The notes under the pieces are model-generated. The model had not been told where the DNA came from, ran no database searches, and saw only the letters and a program-made list of their open reading frames with translations. A DNA stretch of 40,246 nt from JBLNDJ01 sp050261515 (GTDB lineage Bacteria > Acidobacteriota > Terriglobia > Bryobacterales > Bryobacteraceae), in the NCBI GenBank assembly GCA_050261515.1, contig JBLNDJ010000044.1, positions 1 through 40,246 on the forward strand, read 5' to 3'. Positions 32,527 through 40,246 of this stretch are shown here, one piece after another; the first letter of the stretch is position 1; each line of letters opens with the position of its first letter. Both the position numbers and the translations under genes were made by a program.

Positions 32527-32922
32527 CTAACTGATCTGGCAAAGGACTTCGCCGCCCACGCCCTGCTTGCGAGCGTCCCGGCCCGTCATGACGCCCTTGG
32601 GCGTCGTCAGGATGTTCACCCCCAGGCCGCCGAGCACGTTCGGAATCTCCGCGCTGCTCGCGTACACCCGGCATCCGGGGCGCGAAACGCGCGCCAGCTC
32701 GCTGATGACCGGCTTGGTGTTGGGCTGATATTTCAAATAGATCTTGATCGTCTTGCGGGCGCCTTCCTCGGCGACCTTGTAGTTGATGATGTAGCCTTCT
32801 TCGCGCAGAATCCGGGCGATCTCGATCTTGAGCTTCGAGGCCGGCACGTCCACCTTCGGGTGCCGCGCCTTGATCGCGTTGCGGATCCGCGTCAACATAT
32901 CGGCGATCGGGTCTGTAGTCAT
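32527..32922 (-). CDS. rpsH: 30S ribosomal protein S8
   Basis: A 131-residue 16S-binding protein; in E. coli it is the translational repressor of the spc operon. TDPIADMLTRIRNA at the start and VSRPGCRVYASSAEIPNV, then GVMTGRDARKQGVGGEVLC at the end are diagnostic. The gap to rpsN is 153 bases and is filled by palindromic repeat copy D, unusual for this position. Confidence 0.98.
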   Translation of the reverse strand: MTTDPIADMLTRIRNAIKARHPKVDVPASKLKIEIARILREEGYIINYKVAEEGARKTIKIYLKYQPNTKPVISELARVSRPGCRVYASSAEIPNVLGGLGVNILTTPKGVMTGRDARKQGVGGEVLCQIS

Positions 32923-32980
32923 CGTTCACCTTCCCGGCCAGGTCTGTCGGGTATCATCCCGCACGCAGGCCGAATTCTTT

Positions 32981-33069
32981 CACCGCGGAGACGCAGAGGA
33001 CGCAGAGGAAAACTAAATCCAATTTTGAGCTTTGGTTTTCTCTGCGTTCTCTGCGTCTCTGCGGTGGCT
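32981..33069. repeat. Dispersed palindromic repeat, copy D
   Basis: The longest-armed copy fills the rpsN-rpsH gap. Left arm 32981-33014 (CACCGCGGAGACGCAGAGG onward), right arm 33036-33069. Over about 32 pairs I count only two mismatches, both G-A in DNA comparison and therefore G-U in RNA, and one bulged base. The inner region repeats the CCAA...TTGG pairing seen in copy A. Transcribed inside the spc operon it would form a very stable hairpin. Confidence 0.9.
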
Positions 33070-33075
33070 TTGCAT

Positions 33076-33261
33076 TTACCAGCTCGCTTTGATCACTCCC
33101 GGGACTTCGCCGGAGAGCGCCAACTGCCTGAAGCAGATCCTGCACAGATGGAACTTGCGCAGATAGCCCCGCGGCCGCCCGCAGCGCCAGCAGCGGTTGC
33201 GGTGCCGGATCTTGTACTTCGGCTTCTTCTCGTCTTTCGCAATCTTGGCGGTCGTTGCCAT
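33076..33261 (-). CDS. rpsN: 30S ribosomal protein S14, zinc-binding type
   Basis: A 61-residue short-form S14 with C24, C27, C40 and C43 (RCWRCG, LCRIC) and the end GVIKASW. The head domain zinc ribbon replaces the insert of the long form. It follows rplE by 8 bases; the repeat hairpin begins just after its stop. Confidence 0.97.
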   Translation of the reverse strand: MATTAKIAKDEKKPKYKIRHRNRCWRCGRPRGYLRKFHLCRICFRQLALSGEVPGVIKASW

Positions 33262-33269
33262 CGATTCTC

Positions 33270-33815
33270 CTACGGGCGGAACGGCATCCCGAGATGCCTG
33301 AGCAGCGCCAGTCCCTCGGCGTCGGTGCGCGCCGTCGTCGTGATCGAGATGTTCATGCCCTTCGTCTTCTCGACCTTGTTGTAGTCGATCTCGGGAAACA
33401 GCAACTGGTCTTTGATGCCGAGCGTATAGTTGCCGCGGCCGTCGAACGACTTGGTGGAAACGCCGCGGAAGTCGCGCACGCGCGGCAGCGCCACGTTCAC
33501 CAGCCGGTCGAGGAACTCGTACATCCGGTCGCCGCGCAGCGTCACCATGGTGCCGATCGACATATTCTCGCGCAGTTTGAAGGCCGCGATCGATTTGCGC
33601 GCCTTGGTCACCACCGGCTTCTGGCCGCTGATCTGCGCCAACTCAGCCACCGCGCCGTCCATCAGCTTCGGGTTCTGCGTCGCTTCGCCCATCCCGATGT
33701 TGATCGTGATCTTCTCGAGCTTCGGCACGGCCATGATATTCGGGTAGCTGAACTCTTTGATCAGCGCCGGCACCGCCGTGTTCTTGTATTGATCCCTGAG
33801 CCTGGCTGTCGGCAT
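33270..33815 (-). CDS. rplE: 50S ribosomal protein L5
   Basis: A 181-residue 5S rRNA-binding protein. YPNIMAVPKLEKITINIGMGEA, SGQKPVVTKARKSIAAFKLRE and DYNKVEKTKGMNISITTTA are diagnostic. It starts 2 bases after rplX. Confidence 0.98.
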   Translation of the reverse strand: MPTARLRDQYKNTAVPALIKEFSYPNIMAVPKLEKITINIGMGEATQNPKLMDGAVAELAQISGQKPVVTKARKSIAAFKLRENMSIGTMVTLRGDRMYEFLDRLVNVALPRVRDFRGVSTKSFDGRGNYTLGIKDQLLFPEIDYNKVEKTKGMNISITTTARTDAEGLALLRHLGMPFRP

Positions 33816-33817
33816 GG

Positions 33818-34213
33818 CTATTTCTTCTTAACCTCCAGGGGCGCTCCGCACTTGCGGCAAACGCGCGTCCGGCGCGCCTTTCCACTCGTGGCGTCCACCT
33901 TGTGCCCGATGCGGGAGGGGCCGCAGGACGGGCAAACGATCATAAGGTTCGAGATTGCGATCGCGCTCTCGCGCTCGGCGATGCCGCCCTTGATCTGCTT
34001 GGCCGGGTTCGGACGCGTGTGCCGTTTCACCATCTGGACGCCCTCGACGAGCGCCTTGCCCGTCTTGTAGTCCACGCTGAGCACGCGGCCCTGCTTGCCC
34101 TTGTCCTTGCCCGCGATCACCTTCACGGTGTCGTTGCGCAGCAGCGAGGTCTTCAGGCCGCCGGCGGGCGCTCCCGCGCGCCGCGTCTTGAAAGCCGTTC
34201 CTACGCGCGCCAT
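33818..34213 (-). CDS. rplX: 50S ribosomal protein L24
   Basis: A 131-residue assembly-initiator protein. The KOW motif is NDTVKVIAGKDKGKQGRVL (27-45), then EGVQMVKRHTRPNP and QIKGGIAERESAIAISN. A C-terminal zinc ribbon has C94, C97, C119 and C122 (MIVCPSCG, RVCRKCG). About 20 N-terminal residues before the KOW core are an extension. One base separates it from rplN. Confidence 0.97.
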   Translation of the reverse strand: MARVGTAFKTRRAGAPAGGLKTSLLRNDTVKVIAGKDKGKQGRVLSVDYKTGKALVEGVQMVKRHTRPNPAKQIKGGIAERESAIAISNLMIVCPSCGPSRIGHKVDATSGKARRTRVCRKCGAPLEVKKK

Positions 34214-34214
34214 C

Positions 34215-34583
34215 TCAGATCACCTCCGGAGCGAGCGATACGATCTTCATGAACCGTTTATCGCGAAGTTCGCGCGCCACCGGCCCGAATACGCGCGTGC
34301 CGACCGGCTCGTTGTTGACGTCCACCAGCACCGCCGCATTGGAATCGAACCGGATATAGGTCCCATCCTTCCGCCGGGTTTCCTTGCGCATCCGCACGAT
34401 CACGCAGCGCACGACCTTGCCCTTCTTGATCGCCGAATCCGGGGCGGCCTCTTTGACGCTCGCCGTCAGCACGTCGCCCAGGCCGGCGCGCAGCCCCTTA
34501 TCGCCGCCGCGCGGCAAGATGGCCTGGAGCTTTCGGGCGCCGCTGTTGTCGGCGACCTCCAGCATCGTTCGCATTCCAATCAT
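34215..34583 (-). CDS. rplN: 50S ribosomal protein L14
   Basis: A 122-residue protein at the subunit bridge. MIGMRTMLEVADNSGARKLQAI, GKVVRCVIVRMRKE and VFGPVARELRDKRFMKIVSLAPEVI are diagnostic. The 81-base gap to rpsQ holds degenerate heptads. Confidence 0.98.
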   Translation of the reverse strand: MIGMRTMLEVADNSGARKLQAILPRGGDKGLRAGLGDVLTASVKEAAPDSAIKKGKVVRCVIVRMRKETRRKDGTYIRFDSNAAVLVDVNNEPVGTRVFGPVARELRDKRFMKIVSLAPEVI

Positions 34584-34632
34584 GGCAATCTCCCAAAAAT
34601 CCCGGCTATTTCACGCCCGCGCCCGGCGCCCG

Positions 34633-34660
34633 CCTTCTGGCTCCCGGCTTCGGGCTTTTG
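34633..34660. repeat. Degenerate period-7 repeat at the rpsQ 3' end
   Basis: CCTTCTG, GCTCCCG, GCTTCGG and GCTTTTG lie in register just downstream of the rpsQ stop (34665-34667). The pattern is eroded compared with the arrays at rplQ, rpsJ and manA. Confidence 0.55.
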
Positions 34661-34664
34661 CCGT

Positions 34665-34997
34665 TTACTTCGTGCTCCGGCCCGGCCCGCCTTCGGGCGC
34701 CGACGTCGCCGTATCCTCGACTCCGACCAGCGCGGCGCGCCGCACCACCTCGGCCAGATTCCAACGCTTCAGCCGGCTGAGCGGCCGCGTCTCGACGATC
34801 CGCACCACGTCGCCCACACGGGCCGTGGACTGCTCGTCGTGCGCGTAAAATTTCTTCCGCTTATTGACGATCTTTTTGTAGAGCGGGTGCGGCACGCGCC
34901 GCGACACCTCGACCACGATGGTCTTGCTCATCTTGGTCGAGACCACCTCGCCGACTTTCTCGTTCTTGTGGCCTTTTGCCGCCGTCTCGTCAGCCAT
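34665..34997 (-). CDS. rpsQ: 30S ribosomal protein S17
   Basis: A 110-residue protein, longer than usual. GEVVSTKMSKTIVVEVSRRVPHPLYKK, YAHDEQSTARVGDVVRIVETRPLSRLKRW are the OB-fold blocks. The C-terminal 25 residues (VGVEDTATSAPEGG) are a variable tail. It starts 3 bases after rpmC. Confidence 0.97.
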   Translation of the reverse strand: MADETAAKGHKNEKVGEVVSTKMSKTIVVEVSRRVPHPLYKKIVNKRKKFYAHDEQSTARVGDVVRIVETRPLSRLKRWNLAEVVRRAALVGVEDTATSAPEGGPGRSTK

Positions 34998-35000
34998 CGC

Positions 35001-35204
35001 TTATCCCTTTGCCTCTTCCGACTTCCGCTGGGCGAGCACGGTCAACATGCGCGCGCGATCCTTCCGCAGCCCGCGGTATTTCTTCAAGCCGTCCATCTGG
35101 CCCATGCGCATCTGGAAGCGCAGGTGGAAGAGCTGGTCGTCGATCTCGCGAAGCTGAACGCCCAGCTCCTTCGAATCGAGGTCCCGAACCTTGTCTGCTT
35201 TCAT
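35001..35204 (-). CDS. rpmC: 50S ribosomal protein L29
   Basis: A 67-residue two-helix protein near the exit tunnel that contacts trigger factor and SRP. MKADKVRDLDSKEL and LFHLRFQMRMGQMDG are typical. ATG at 35204 is chosen; upstream extension overlaps rplP in another frame. Confidence 0.96.
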   Translation of the reverse strand: MKADKVRDLDSKELGVQLREIDDQLFHLRFQMRMGQMDGLKKYRGLRKDRARMLTVLAQRKSEEAKG

Positions 35205-35214
35205 ATGCGCTCTC

Positions 35215-35649
35215 CTACTCCTCGGCACCGGCCTCGGCGGCCTGGGGCCGCGAAACCATCTTGGTGGGGATGGGCAGCTTGTGCGCGGCCAGCCGCATCG
35301 CCTGGCGGGCGATGTCCTGCGACACGCCTTCCATCTCGAACAGCACACGGCCGGGCTTCACCACCGCCACCCAGCCTTCCGGCGCGCCCTTGCCTTTTCC
35401 CATACGGGTCTCGGCGGGCTTCTTGGTGATGGGCTTGTCCGGGAAAATCCGGATCCAGACCTTGCCGCCGCGCTTGATGAAACGGGTCATCGCGATGCGC
35501 GCCGCTTCGATCTGCCGGTCGGTGATCCAGGCGCATTCCATCGCCTTCAGCCCGAAGTCCCCGAAAGCGAGCGAGCCGCCGCGCCATGCCTTGCCGGCAC
35601 GGCGTCCGCGCTGCTGCTTTCTGTACTTGACCTTCTTCGGCATCAACAT
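35215..35649 (-). CDS. rplP: 50S ribosomal protein L16
   Basis: A 144-residue protein near the peptidyl transferase centre. MLMPKKVKYRKQQRGRR at the start, then GLKAMECAWITDRQIEAARIA and RIFPDKPITKKPAETRMGKGKG. It follows rpsC by 12 bases. Confidence 0.98.
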   Translation of the reverse strand: MLMPKKVKYRKQQRGRRAGKAWRGGSLAFGDFGLKAMECAWITDRQIEAARIAMTRFIKRGGKVWIRIFPDKPITKKPAETRMGKGKGAPEGWVAVVKPGRVLFEMEGVSQDIARQAMRLAAHKLPIPTKMVSRPQAAEAGAEE

Positions 35650-35661
35650 AGCCGTGTCTCC

Positions 35662-36576
<915 letters not shown>

Positions 36577-36585
36577 CGTCTGTCC

Positions 36586-36939
36586 TCAGGCCTCGGCGGC
36601 CTTCCCCCGTTCGCCAACCGTGATCGCGATGTGGGCCATGCGCCGCTGGTAGCGGTAAGCGCGGCCCATCGGGGCCGGGCGCAGCCGCTTCTGCCGCGGC
36701 CCTTCGTTCACGTACGCTTCCTTTACCACGAGCTGATCGACATCGACGTCGGCCGAGCGGTTCTCGGCGTTCGCGATCGCGCTGCGGAGCACCTTCTCGA
36801 CCACCGGCGCCATGCGCTTGTTGGTCGCCCGCAGGATGTTGATCGCCTCGCCGGCATTGCGCCCGCGGATCAAATCGACCACCAGCCGCGCCTTCTGCGC
36901 CGACACCCGGATGTATCTTGCTTCGGCTCTTGCTTCCAT
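36586..36939 (-). CDS. rplV: 50S ribosomal protein L22
   Basis: A 117-residue protein lining the exit tunnel. RYIRVSAQKARLVVDLIRG, LRSAIANAENR and PMGRAYRYQRRMAHI contain the core and the tunnel-entering beta hairpin. Nine bases separate it from rpsC. Confidence 0.98.
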   Translation of the reverse strand: MEARAEARYIRVSAQKARLVVDLIRGRNAGEAINILRATNKRMAPVVEKVLRSAIANAENRSADVDVDQLVVKEAYVNEGPRQKRLRPAPMGRAYRYQRRMAHIAITVGERGKAAEA

Positions 36940-36956
36940 CTCGTTCCTCTCGCGCC

Positions 36957-37247
36957 TCAGGCCGGCTTGGCCGACTTCTCCGTCGCCGCTTTCGCCGAGT
37001 GGCCCTTGAACGTCCTCGTCGGCGAGAACTCGCCCAGCTTGTGCCCGACCATGTTCTCGGTCACGTACACCGGAATGAACTTCTTCCCGTTATGCACGGC
37101 GATGGTCTGCCCCACGAACTCCGGCAGCACCGTCGAACGGCGCGACCACGTGCGGATCACCTTCTTGTCGTTCCGGCTCGTCGATGCCTGCACCTTGTTG
37201 ATCAGATGCGTATCCGTGAACGGTCCCTTGCTTACGCTTCGACCCAT
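36957..37247 (-). CDS. rpsS: 30S ribosomal protein S19
   Basis: A 96-residue head protein. MGRSVSKGPFTDTHLINKV, IRTWSRRSTVLPEFVGQTIAVHNGK and GHKLGEFSPTRTFKGH are diagnostic. Three bases follow the rplB stop. Confidence 0.98.
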   Translation of the reverse strand: MGRSVSKGPFTDTHLINKVQASTSRNDKKVIRTWSRRSTVLPEFVGQTIAVHNGKKFIPVYVTENMVGHKLGEFSPTRTFKGHSAKAATEKSAKPA

Positions 37248-37250
37248 GGG

Positions 37251-38078
37251 TTACTTCTTCCCCCTGCGGTTGACGATCCACTTGTCGGTCCGCTTGTTGT
37301 TCCGCGTCTTGAAGCCGCGCGTCGGCTGGCCCCACGGCGTCACCGGATGGCGTCCGCCCGAGGTCTTGCCCTCGCCGCCCCCGTGCGGGTGATCGATCGG
37401 GTTCATGACGACGCCGCGGTTGTGCGGCTTGCGCCCGAGATGCCGGCTGCGTCCCGCCTTGCCGAGCGACACGTTCTCGTGATCGACATTGCCGACCTGC
37501 CCGATGGTCGCCATGCACTCGACCGGCACGCGCCGTGTCTCGCCCGAAGGAAGCTTCAACAGCGCGAACCCGCCTTCCTTCGAAACCAGCTGCGCCGAAG
37601 CGCCCGCCGAACGCGCCATCTGCGCGCCCTTACCCGGCCTCAGCTCGATCGCGTGGATCACGGTGCCGGCCGGGATATTCTTCAGCGGAAGCGCGTTGCC
37701 GATCAGGATGTCGGCCTGGGGACCGGAGACGACCGTGCGCCCCACCTTCAGCCCCAACGGATGGACGATGTAGCGCTTCTCTCCGTCGGCGTAGTTCAGC
37801 AGCGCGATGTTCGCCGAACGGTTCGGGTCGTATTCGACCGCCGCGACTTTGGCCGGAATGCCCGCCTTGTCGCGCTTGAAATCGATCTCGCGGTATGCTT
37901 TCTTCGCCCCGCCGCCGCGCCACCAGATCGTGATGCTGCCGCTGCTGTTGCGGCCGCCCGTGCGCTTCTTTCCCGTTGTCAGCGATTTTTCCGGCCGGTC
38001 TTTCGTGATTTCTTCCCGCGTCACCACGCTCTGAAAACGGCGTGTGGGCGTATACGGCCGATAGCTTTTCGTTGGCAT
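37251..38078 (-). CDS. rplB: 50S ribosomal protein L2
   Basis: A 275-residue protein essential for peptidyl transfer and subunit joining. YRPYTPTRRFQSVV at the start, then the RNA-binding domain and the C-terminal NPIDHPHGGGEGKTSGGRHP, which holds the conserved histidine near the active centre. It starts 2 bases after rplW. Confidence 0.98.
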   Translation of the reverse strand: MPTKSYRPYTPTRRFQSVVTREEITKDRPEKSLTTGKKRTGGRNSSGSITIWWRGGGAKKAYREIDFKRDKAGIPAKVAAVEYDPNRSANIALLNYADGEKRYIVHPLGLKVGRTVVSGPQADILIGNALPLKNIPAGTVIHAIELRPGKGAQMARSAGASAQLVSKEGGFALLKLPSGETRRVPVECMATIGQVGNVDHENVSLGKAGRSRHLGRKPHNRGVVMNPIDHPHGGGEGKTSGGRHPVTPWGQPTRGFKTRNNKRTDKWIVNRRGKK

Positions 38079-38080
38079 GA

Positions 38081-38368
38081 CTAAATCTCCGCGTACTCCG
38101 GAACCTTCTGGCCTTCCTTCAGGGTCACGTACGCTTTCTTCCAGTCCGAACGGTACCCGCTGAAGCGTCCCCGGCGGCGGAGCTTGCCGGTGTTCGACAC
38201 CGTCCGGACGCTCTCGACCTTCACCTTGAACAGCTTCTCCACCGCGGCGCGGATCTGGATCTTATTGGCCTCCGGCGCGACCTCGAAGCACAGGGTCCGC
38301 TCGGCTTCCTTCTTGGCGACGCCCTTCTCGGTGACGACGGGGCGCACGATCACGTCTTGAATGTTCAT
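38081..38368 (-). CDS. rplW: 50S ribosomal protein L23
   Basis: A 95-residue exit-site protein that docks trigger factor and SRP. VIVRPVVTEKGV and NKIQIRAAVEKLFKVKVESVRT are typical. ATG overlaps the rplD stop by 4 bases. Confidence 0.97.
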   Translation of the reverse strand: MNIQDVIVRPVVTEKGVAKKEAERTLCFEVAPEANKIQIRAAVEKLFKVKVESVRTVSNTGKLRRRGRFSGYRSDWKKAYVTLKEGQKVPEYAEI

Positions 38369-38994
38369 TTCGACAGCCCCTCGGACAGCTTCTTCGCCGC
38401 CGCCTCGCTCAGGAACACGTTCTTGTGCCCGAGCAGGTGATACGCATTGACGTCGCGGGTGGCCACCAGCGTCACGCCTTCGAGGTTCCGCGACCCAAGC
38501 GTCAGGTTGCGGTTCTCCTGGCCCGCTTCGACCAGCAGCACCTTCTTCGGCGCCTTGAGCTTCTTGAGCGTCTCGGCGACGGTCTTCGACTTGTGATCGG
38601 CGAGCGAGAACGCCTGGACGACCTTCAGCTCTCCATCGCGCAGCTTGGCCGTCAGGGCCGAGCGCAGCGCGCCCACGAGCATCTTTTTCGGGAGCTTATA
38701 GCTGTAGTCGCGCGGCTGCGGGCCGTGTACGGTGCCGCCGTGCCGCCACACAGGCGACCGGACCGAACCCATGCGCGCCCGCCCGGTGCCCTTCTGCTTC
38801 CAAAGCTTCTTGCCCGAGCCGGCCACTTCGTGCCGCGTCTTCGTCTTCGCCGAGCCGCTGCGCTCGCCCGCCTGGTAGTGGCGGACGGCCTCGTAAAGCA
38901 GCGCGTCGTTGATCTCGGCGGCAAACACCTGATCGGAGAGCTCCAGCTCGCCGACCTTCTGATTATTCAAATCGACAACGTCCACTGTTGGCAT
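38365..38994 (-). CDS. rplD: 50S ribosomal protein L4
   Basis: A 209-residue protein; in E. coli it also represses the S10 operon. The tunnel loop GSGKKLWKQKGTGRARMGSVRSPVWRHGG region and the PRDYSYKLPKKM block are clear, as is the C-terminal NAYHLLGHKNVFLSEAA. It starts 6 bases after rplC. Confidence 0.98.
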   Translation of the reverse strand: MPTVDVVDLNNQKVGELELSDQVFAAEINDALLYEAVRHYQAGERSGSAKTKTRHEVAGSGKKLWKQKGTGRARMGSVRSPVWRHGGTVHGPQPRDYSYKLPKKMLVGALRSALTAKLRDGELKVVQAFSLADHKSKTVAETLKKLKAPKKVLLVEAGQENRNLTLGSRNLEGVTLVATRDVNAYHLLGHKNVFLSEAAAKKLSEGLSK

Positions 38995-39000
38995 GGTCGT

Positions 39001-39633
39001 TCACCTCTTCGCACGCCGGACCACGACGTAGCCGCCGTTCGGGCCAGGCACCGCGCCCTTCACCACCAGCACGTTGTCTTCGGCATTTACATCGATGATT
39101 TCCAGGTTCCGCACCGTGACCCGCTGCGTGCCCATGTGCCCCGCCATCCGCTGGCCGGGGAAGACCCGCGAGGGATAGCTCGATGCGCCGATCGATCCCG
39201 GCGCCCGGTGGAACATGGAGCCGTGCGAGCCGTCGCCGCCGCGGAAGTGATGCCGCTTGACGAAGCCCGCGAACCCGCGGCCCTTGCTGATGCCGATCAC
39301 GTCCACTTTCTCGGCCGGCTTGAACTGGCCGACCAGCACCTGGTCGCCCGTCTTGAAGTCGTCGTCCCCCGGGCCGAGCCGCAGCTCGCGGAGGAACCTG
39401 ACCCCCTCGACATTCGCCTTCTTCAGGTGGCCGGTCGAGGGCTTGTTGATGCGAGCCGGCTTGACGAACTCCATGAAGCCAAGCTGCACAGCGTTGTAGC
39501 CGTCGGCCGTCGGCGTCTTCCTCTGCACCACCACGCAAGGGCCCGCCTTGAGCAGCGTGACAGGCACAACCTGCCCATCGGCGCGGAAGACTTGCGTCAT
39601 ACCGATCTTTCTGCCAAGAATTCCTGGGGTCAT
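39001..39633 (-). CDS. rplC: 50S ribosomal protein L3
   Basis: A 210-residue assembly-initiator protein. GILGRKIGMTQVF at the start, RGFAGFVKRHHFRGG and SIGASSYPSRVFPGQRMAGHMG form the long extension to the peptidyl transferase centre. It is 139 bases after rpsJ, a gap filled by two kinds of period-7 repeat. Confidence 0.98.
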   Translation of the reverse strand: MTPGILGRKIGMTQVFRADGQVVPVTLLKAGPCVVVQRKTPTADGYNAVQLGFMEFVKPARINKPSTGHLKKANVEGVRFLRELRLGPGDDDFKTGDQVLVGQFKPAEKVDVIGISKGRGFAGFVKRHHFRGGDGSHGSMFHRAPGSIGASSYPSRVFPGQRMAGHMGTQRVTVRNLEIIDVNAEDNVLVVKGAVPGPNGGYVVVRRAKR

Positions 39634-39640
39634 AACAATT

Positions 39641-39661
39641 CAGGAGACAGGAGACAGGAGT
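39641..39661. repeat. CAGGAGA period-7 tandem repeat before rplC
   Basis: Three heptads CAGGAGA, CAGGAGA, CAGGAGT sit 8-28 bases upstream of the rplC start on the template-reading side, followed by CAGAATT. On the transcribed strand they read TCTCCTG, the complement of a Shine-Dalgarno-like core, so they would not recruit ribosomes there. Confidence 0.8.
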
Positions 39662-39747
39662 CAGAATTTGATCTGATTTCGCTCCAGCTTCCGTCTATTC
39701 CTCCCGTCGCTCCTGCCCTCCGCCGGAGGTCCGAGGCCGTTGTTCCG

Positions 39748-39775
39748 GCTTCCGACTTCCGGCTTCTGGCTTCTA
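39748..39775. repeat. Period-7 tandem repeat at the rpsJ 3' end
   Basis: GCTTCCG, ACTTCCG, GCTTCTG and GCTTCTA run up to and include the rpsJ stop codon (39773-39775). The pattern matches the arrays at manA and rplQ. Confidence 0.8.
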
Positions 39776-40099
39776 TCTCTTATCCTTCCCGAACGCCTTG
39801 ATCTCCACGTCTACGCCCGCCGGAAGATCCAGCTTCATGAGCGCATCCACGGTGTCCTGGGTCGGTTCGAGAATGTCAAGCAGCCGTTTGTGCGTCCGGA
39901 TCTCGAACTGCTCGCGCGACTTTTTATCGACGTGCGGCGACCGGTTCACCGTGAAACGGTTCTTGACCGTCGGCAGCGGGATCGGACCCGCCACCTGTGC
40001 TCCGGTTTTCTTCGCCGTCTCGACGATTTCCGTCGTCGATTGGTCCAGAACCCGGTGGTCGTACGCCTTCAAACGAATGCGAATGCGCTCTCTCAGCAT
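39773..40099 (-). CDS. rpsJ: 30S ribosomal protein S10
   Basis: A 108-residue head protein, also the NusE antitermination factor. IRIRLKAYDHRVLDQST, GPIPLPTVKNRFTVNRSPHVDKKSREQFEIRTHKR and the end GVDVEIKAF are diagnostic. It starts 27 bases after tuf and opens the S10 gene order. Its TAG stop lies within a period-7 repeat. Confidence 0.98.
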   Translation of the reverse strand: MLRERIRIRLKAYDHRVLDQSTTEIVETAKKTGAQVAGPIPLPTVKNRFTVNRSPHVDKKSREQFEIRTHKRLLDILEPTQDTVDALMKLDLPAGVDVEIKAFGKDKR

Positions 40100-40126
40100 G
40101 TTGTTTCTCTCGGTGCCGCGCGGCAG

Positions 40127-40246
40127 CTACTCCAACACCTCGGTCACCGTTCCTGCCCCGACCGTGCGGCCGCCCTCGCGGATCGCGAACCGCAGGCCCT
40201 TGTTCATCGCGACCGGCGTGATCAGCTCGACATCGAGATTCACGTT
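40127..40246 (-). CDS. tuf: Elongation factor Tu, C-terminal fragment (cut by window edge)
   Basis: The last 39 codons of a gene that continues beyond the window. The frame reads VELITPVAMNKGLRFAIREGG, then RTVGAGTVTEVLE and TAG, matching domain 3 of EF-Tu. Its position before rpsJ is the common str-S10 junction. Confidence 0.95.
   Translation of the reverse strand, partial: NVNLDVELITPVAMNKGLRFAIREGGRTVGAGTVTEVLE

Overview
The window looks like a bacterial chromosome of the Acidobacteriota type, most likely Bryobacterales or Solibacter-like. This is an inference from high GC, long spurious antisense ORFs, the protein mix (DUF1080 protein, small exported beta proteins, TPR proteins, YjhG-type dehydratase, single-subunit quinol NO reductase) and two intergenic repeat families of a kind I associate with that phylum. 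No phylogeny was run. No rRNA, tRNA, insertion sequence, phage gene or CRISPR array was seen, and no stretch over 300 bases lacks a gene.

Layout. 53-5293: exported DUF1080 protein (+), then a minus-strand set transcribed as qNOR nitric oxide reductase, YjhG/YagF sugar-acid dehydratase, small exported protein. 5580-8189 (+): coaD, a class I aminotransferase and a ManA-type isomerase, the last two overlapping by 4 bases. 8326-8778 (-): hotdog thioesterase. 8881-9885 (+): an orphan Cas6-like RAMP protein with no cas genes or array nearby. 9963-14081 (+): a compact cluster of MpgP/GpgP phosphatase, GpgS-like GT81 synthase, a GT78-like glycosyltransferase and an MscS-type membrane protein, read here as a glucosylglycerate-type osmolyte module. 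14163-16165 (+): NarL-type histidine kinase and response regulator. 16210-16362: a CopG-type antitoxin relic broken by an in-frame stop. 16394-19083 (-): TPR protein, small exported protein, miaA. 19201-21258 (+): large exported TPR protein. 21263-23751 (-): rlmI, htpX, hsp20.

23891-40246 (-) is the S10-spc-alpha superoperon in canonical order, transcribed from tuf (partial) through rpsJ, rplCDWB, rpsS, rplV, rpsC, rplP, rpmC, rpsQ, rplNXE, rpsN, rpsH, rplFR, rpsE, rpmD, rplO, secY, adk, map, infA, rpmJ, rpsMKD, rpoA and rplQ. It ends at a strong intrinsic terminator, followed at once by a near-consensus promoter for hsp20.

The most unusual features are non-coding. A long palindromic repeat (arms resembling CACCGCAGAGACGCAGAGG) occurs between qNOR and coaD and again inside the ribosomal operon in the rpsN-rpsH and rpsD-rpoA gaps. 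Separate period-7 tandem arrays (CTTCYRR-like, and CAGGAGA) sit at the 3' ends of manA, rpsJ, rpsQ and rplQ and just before rplC. With the orphan Cas6-like protein, the two-glycosyltransferase osmolyte cluster and the broken antitoxin, these are the main leads.
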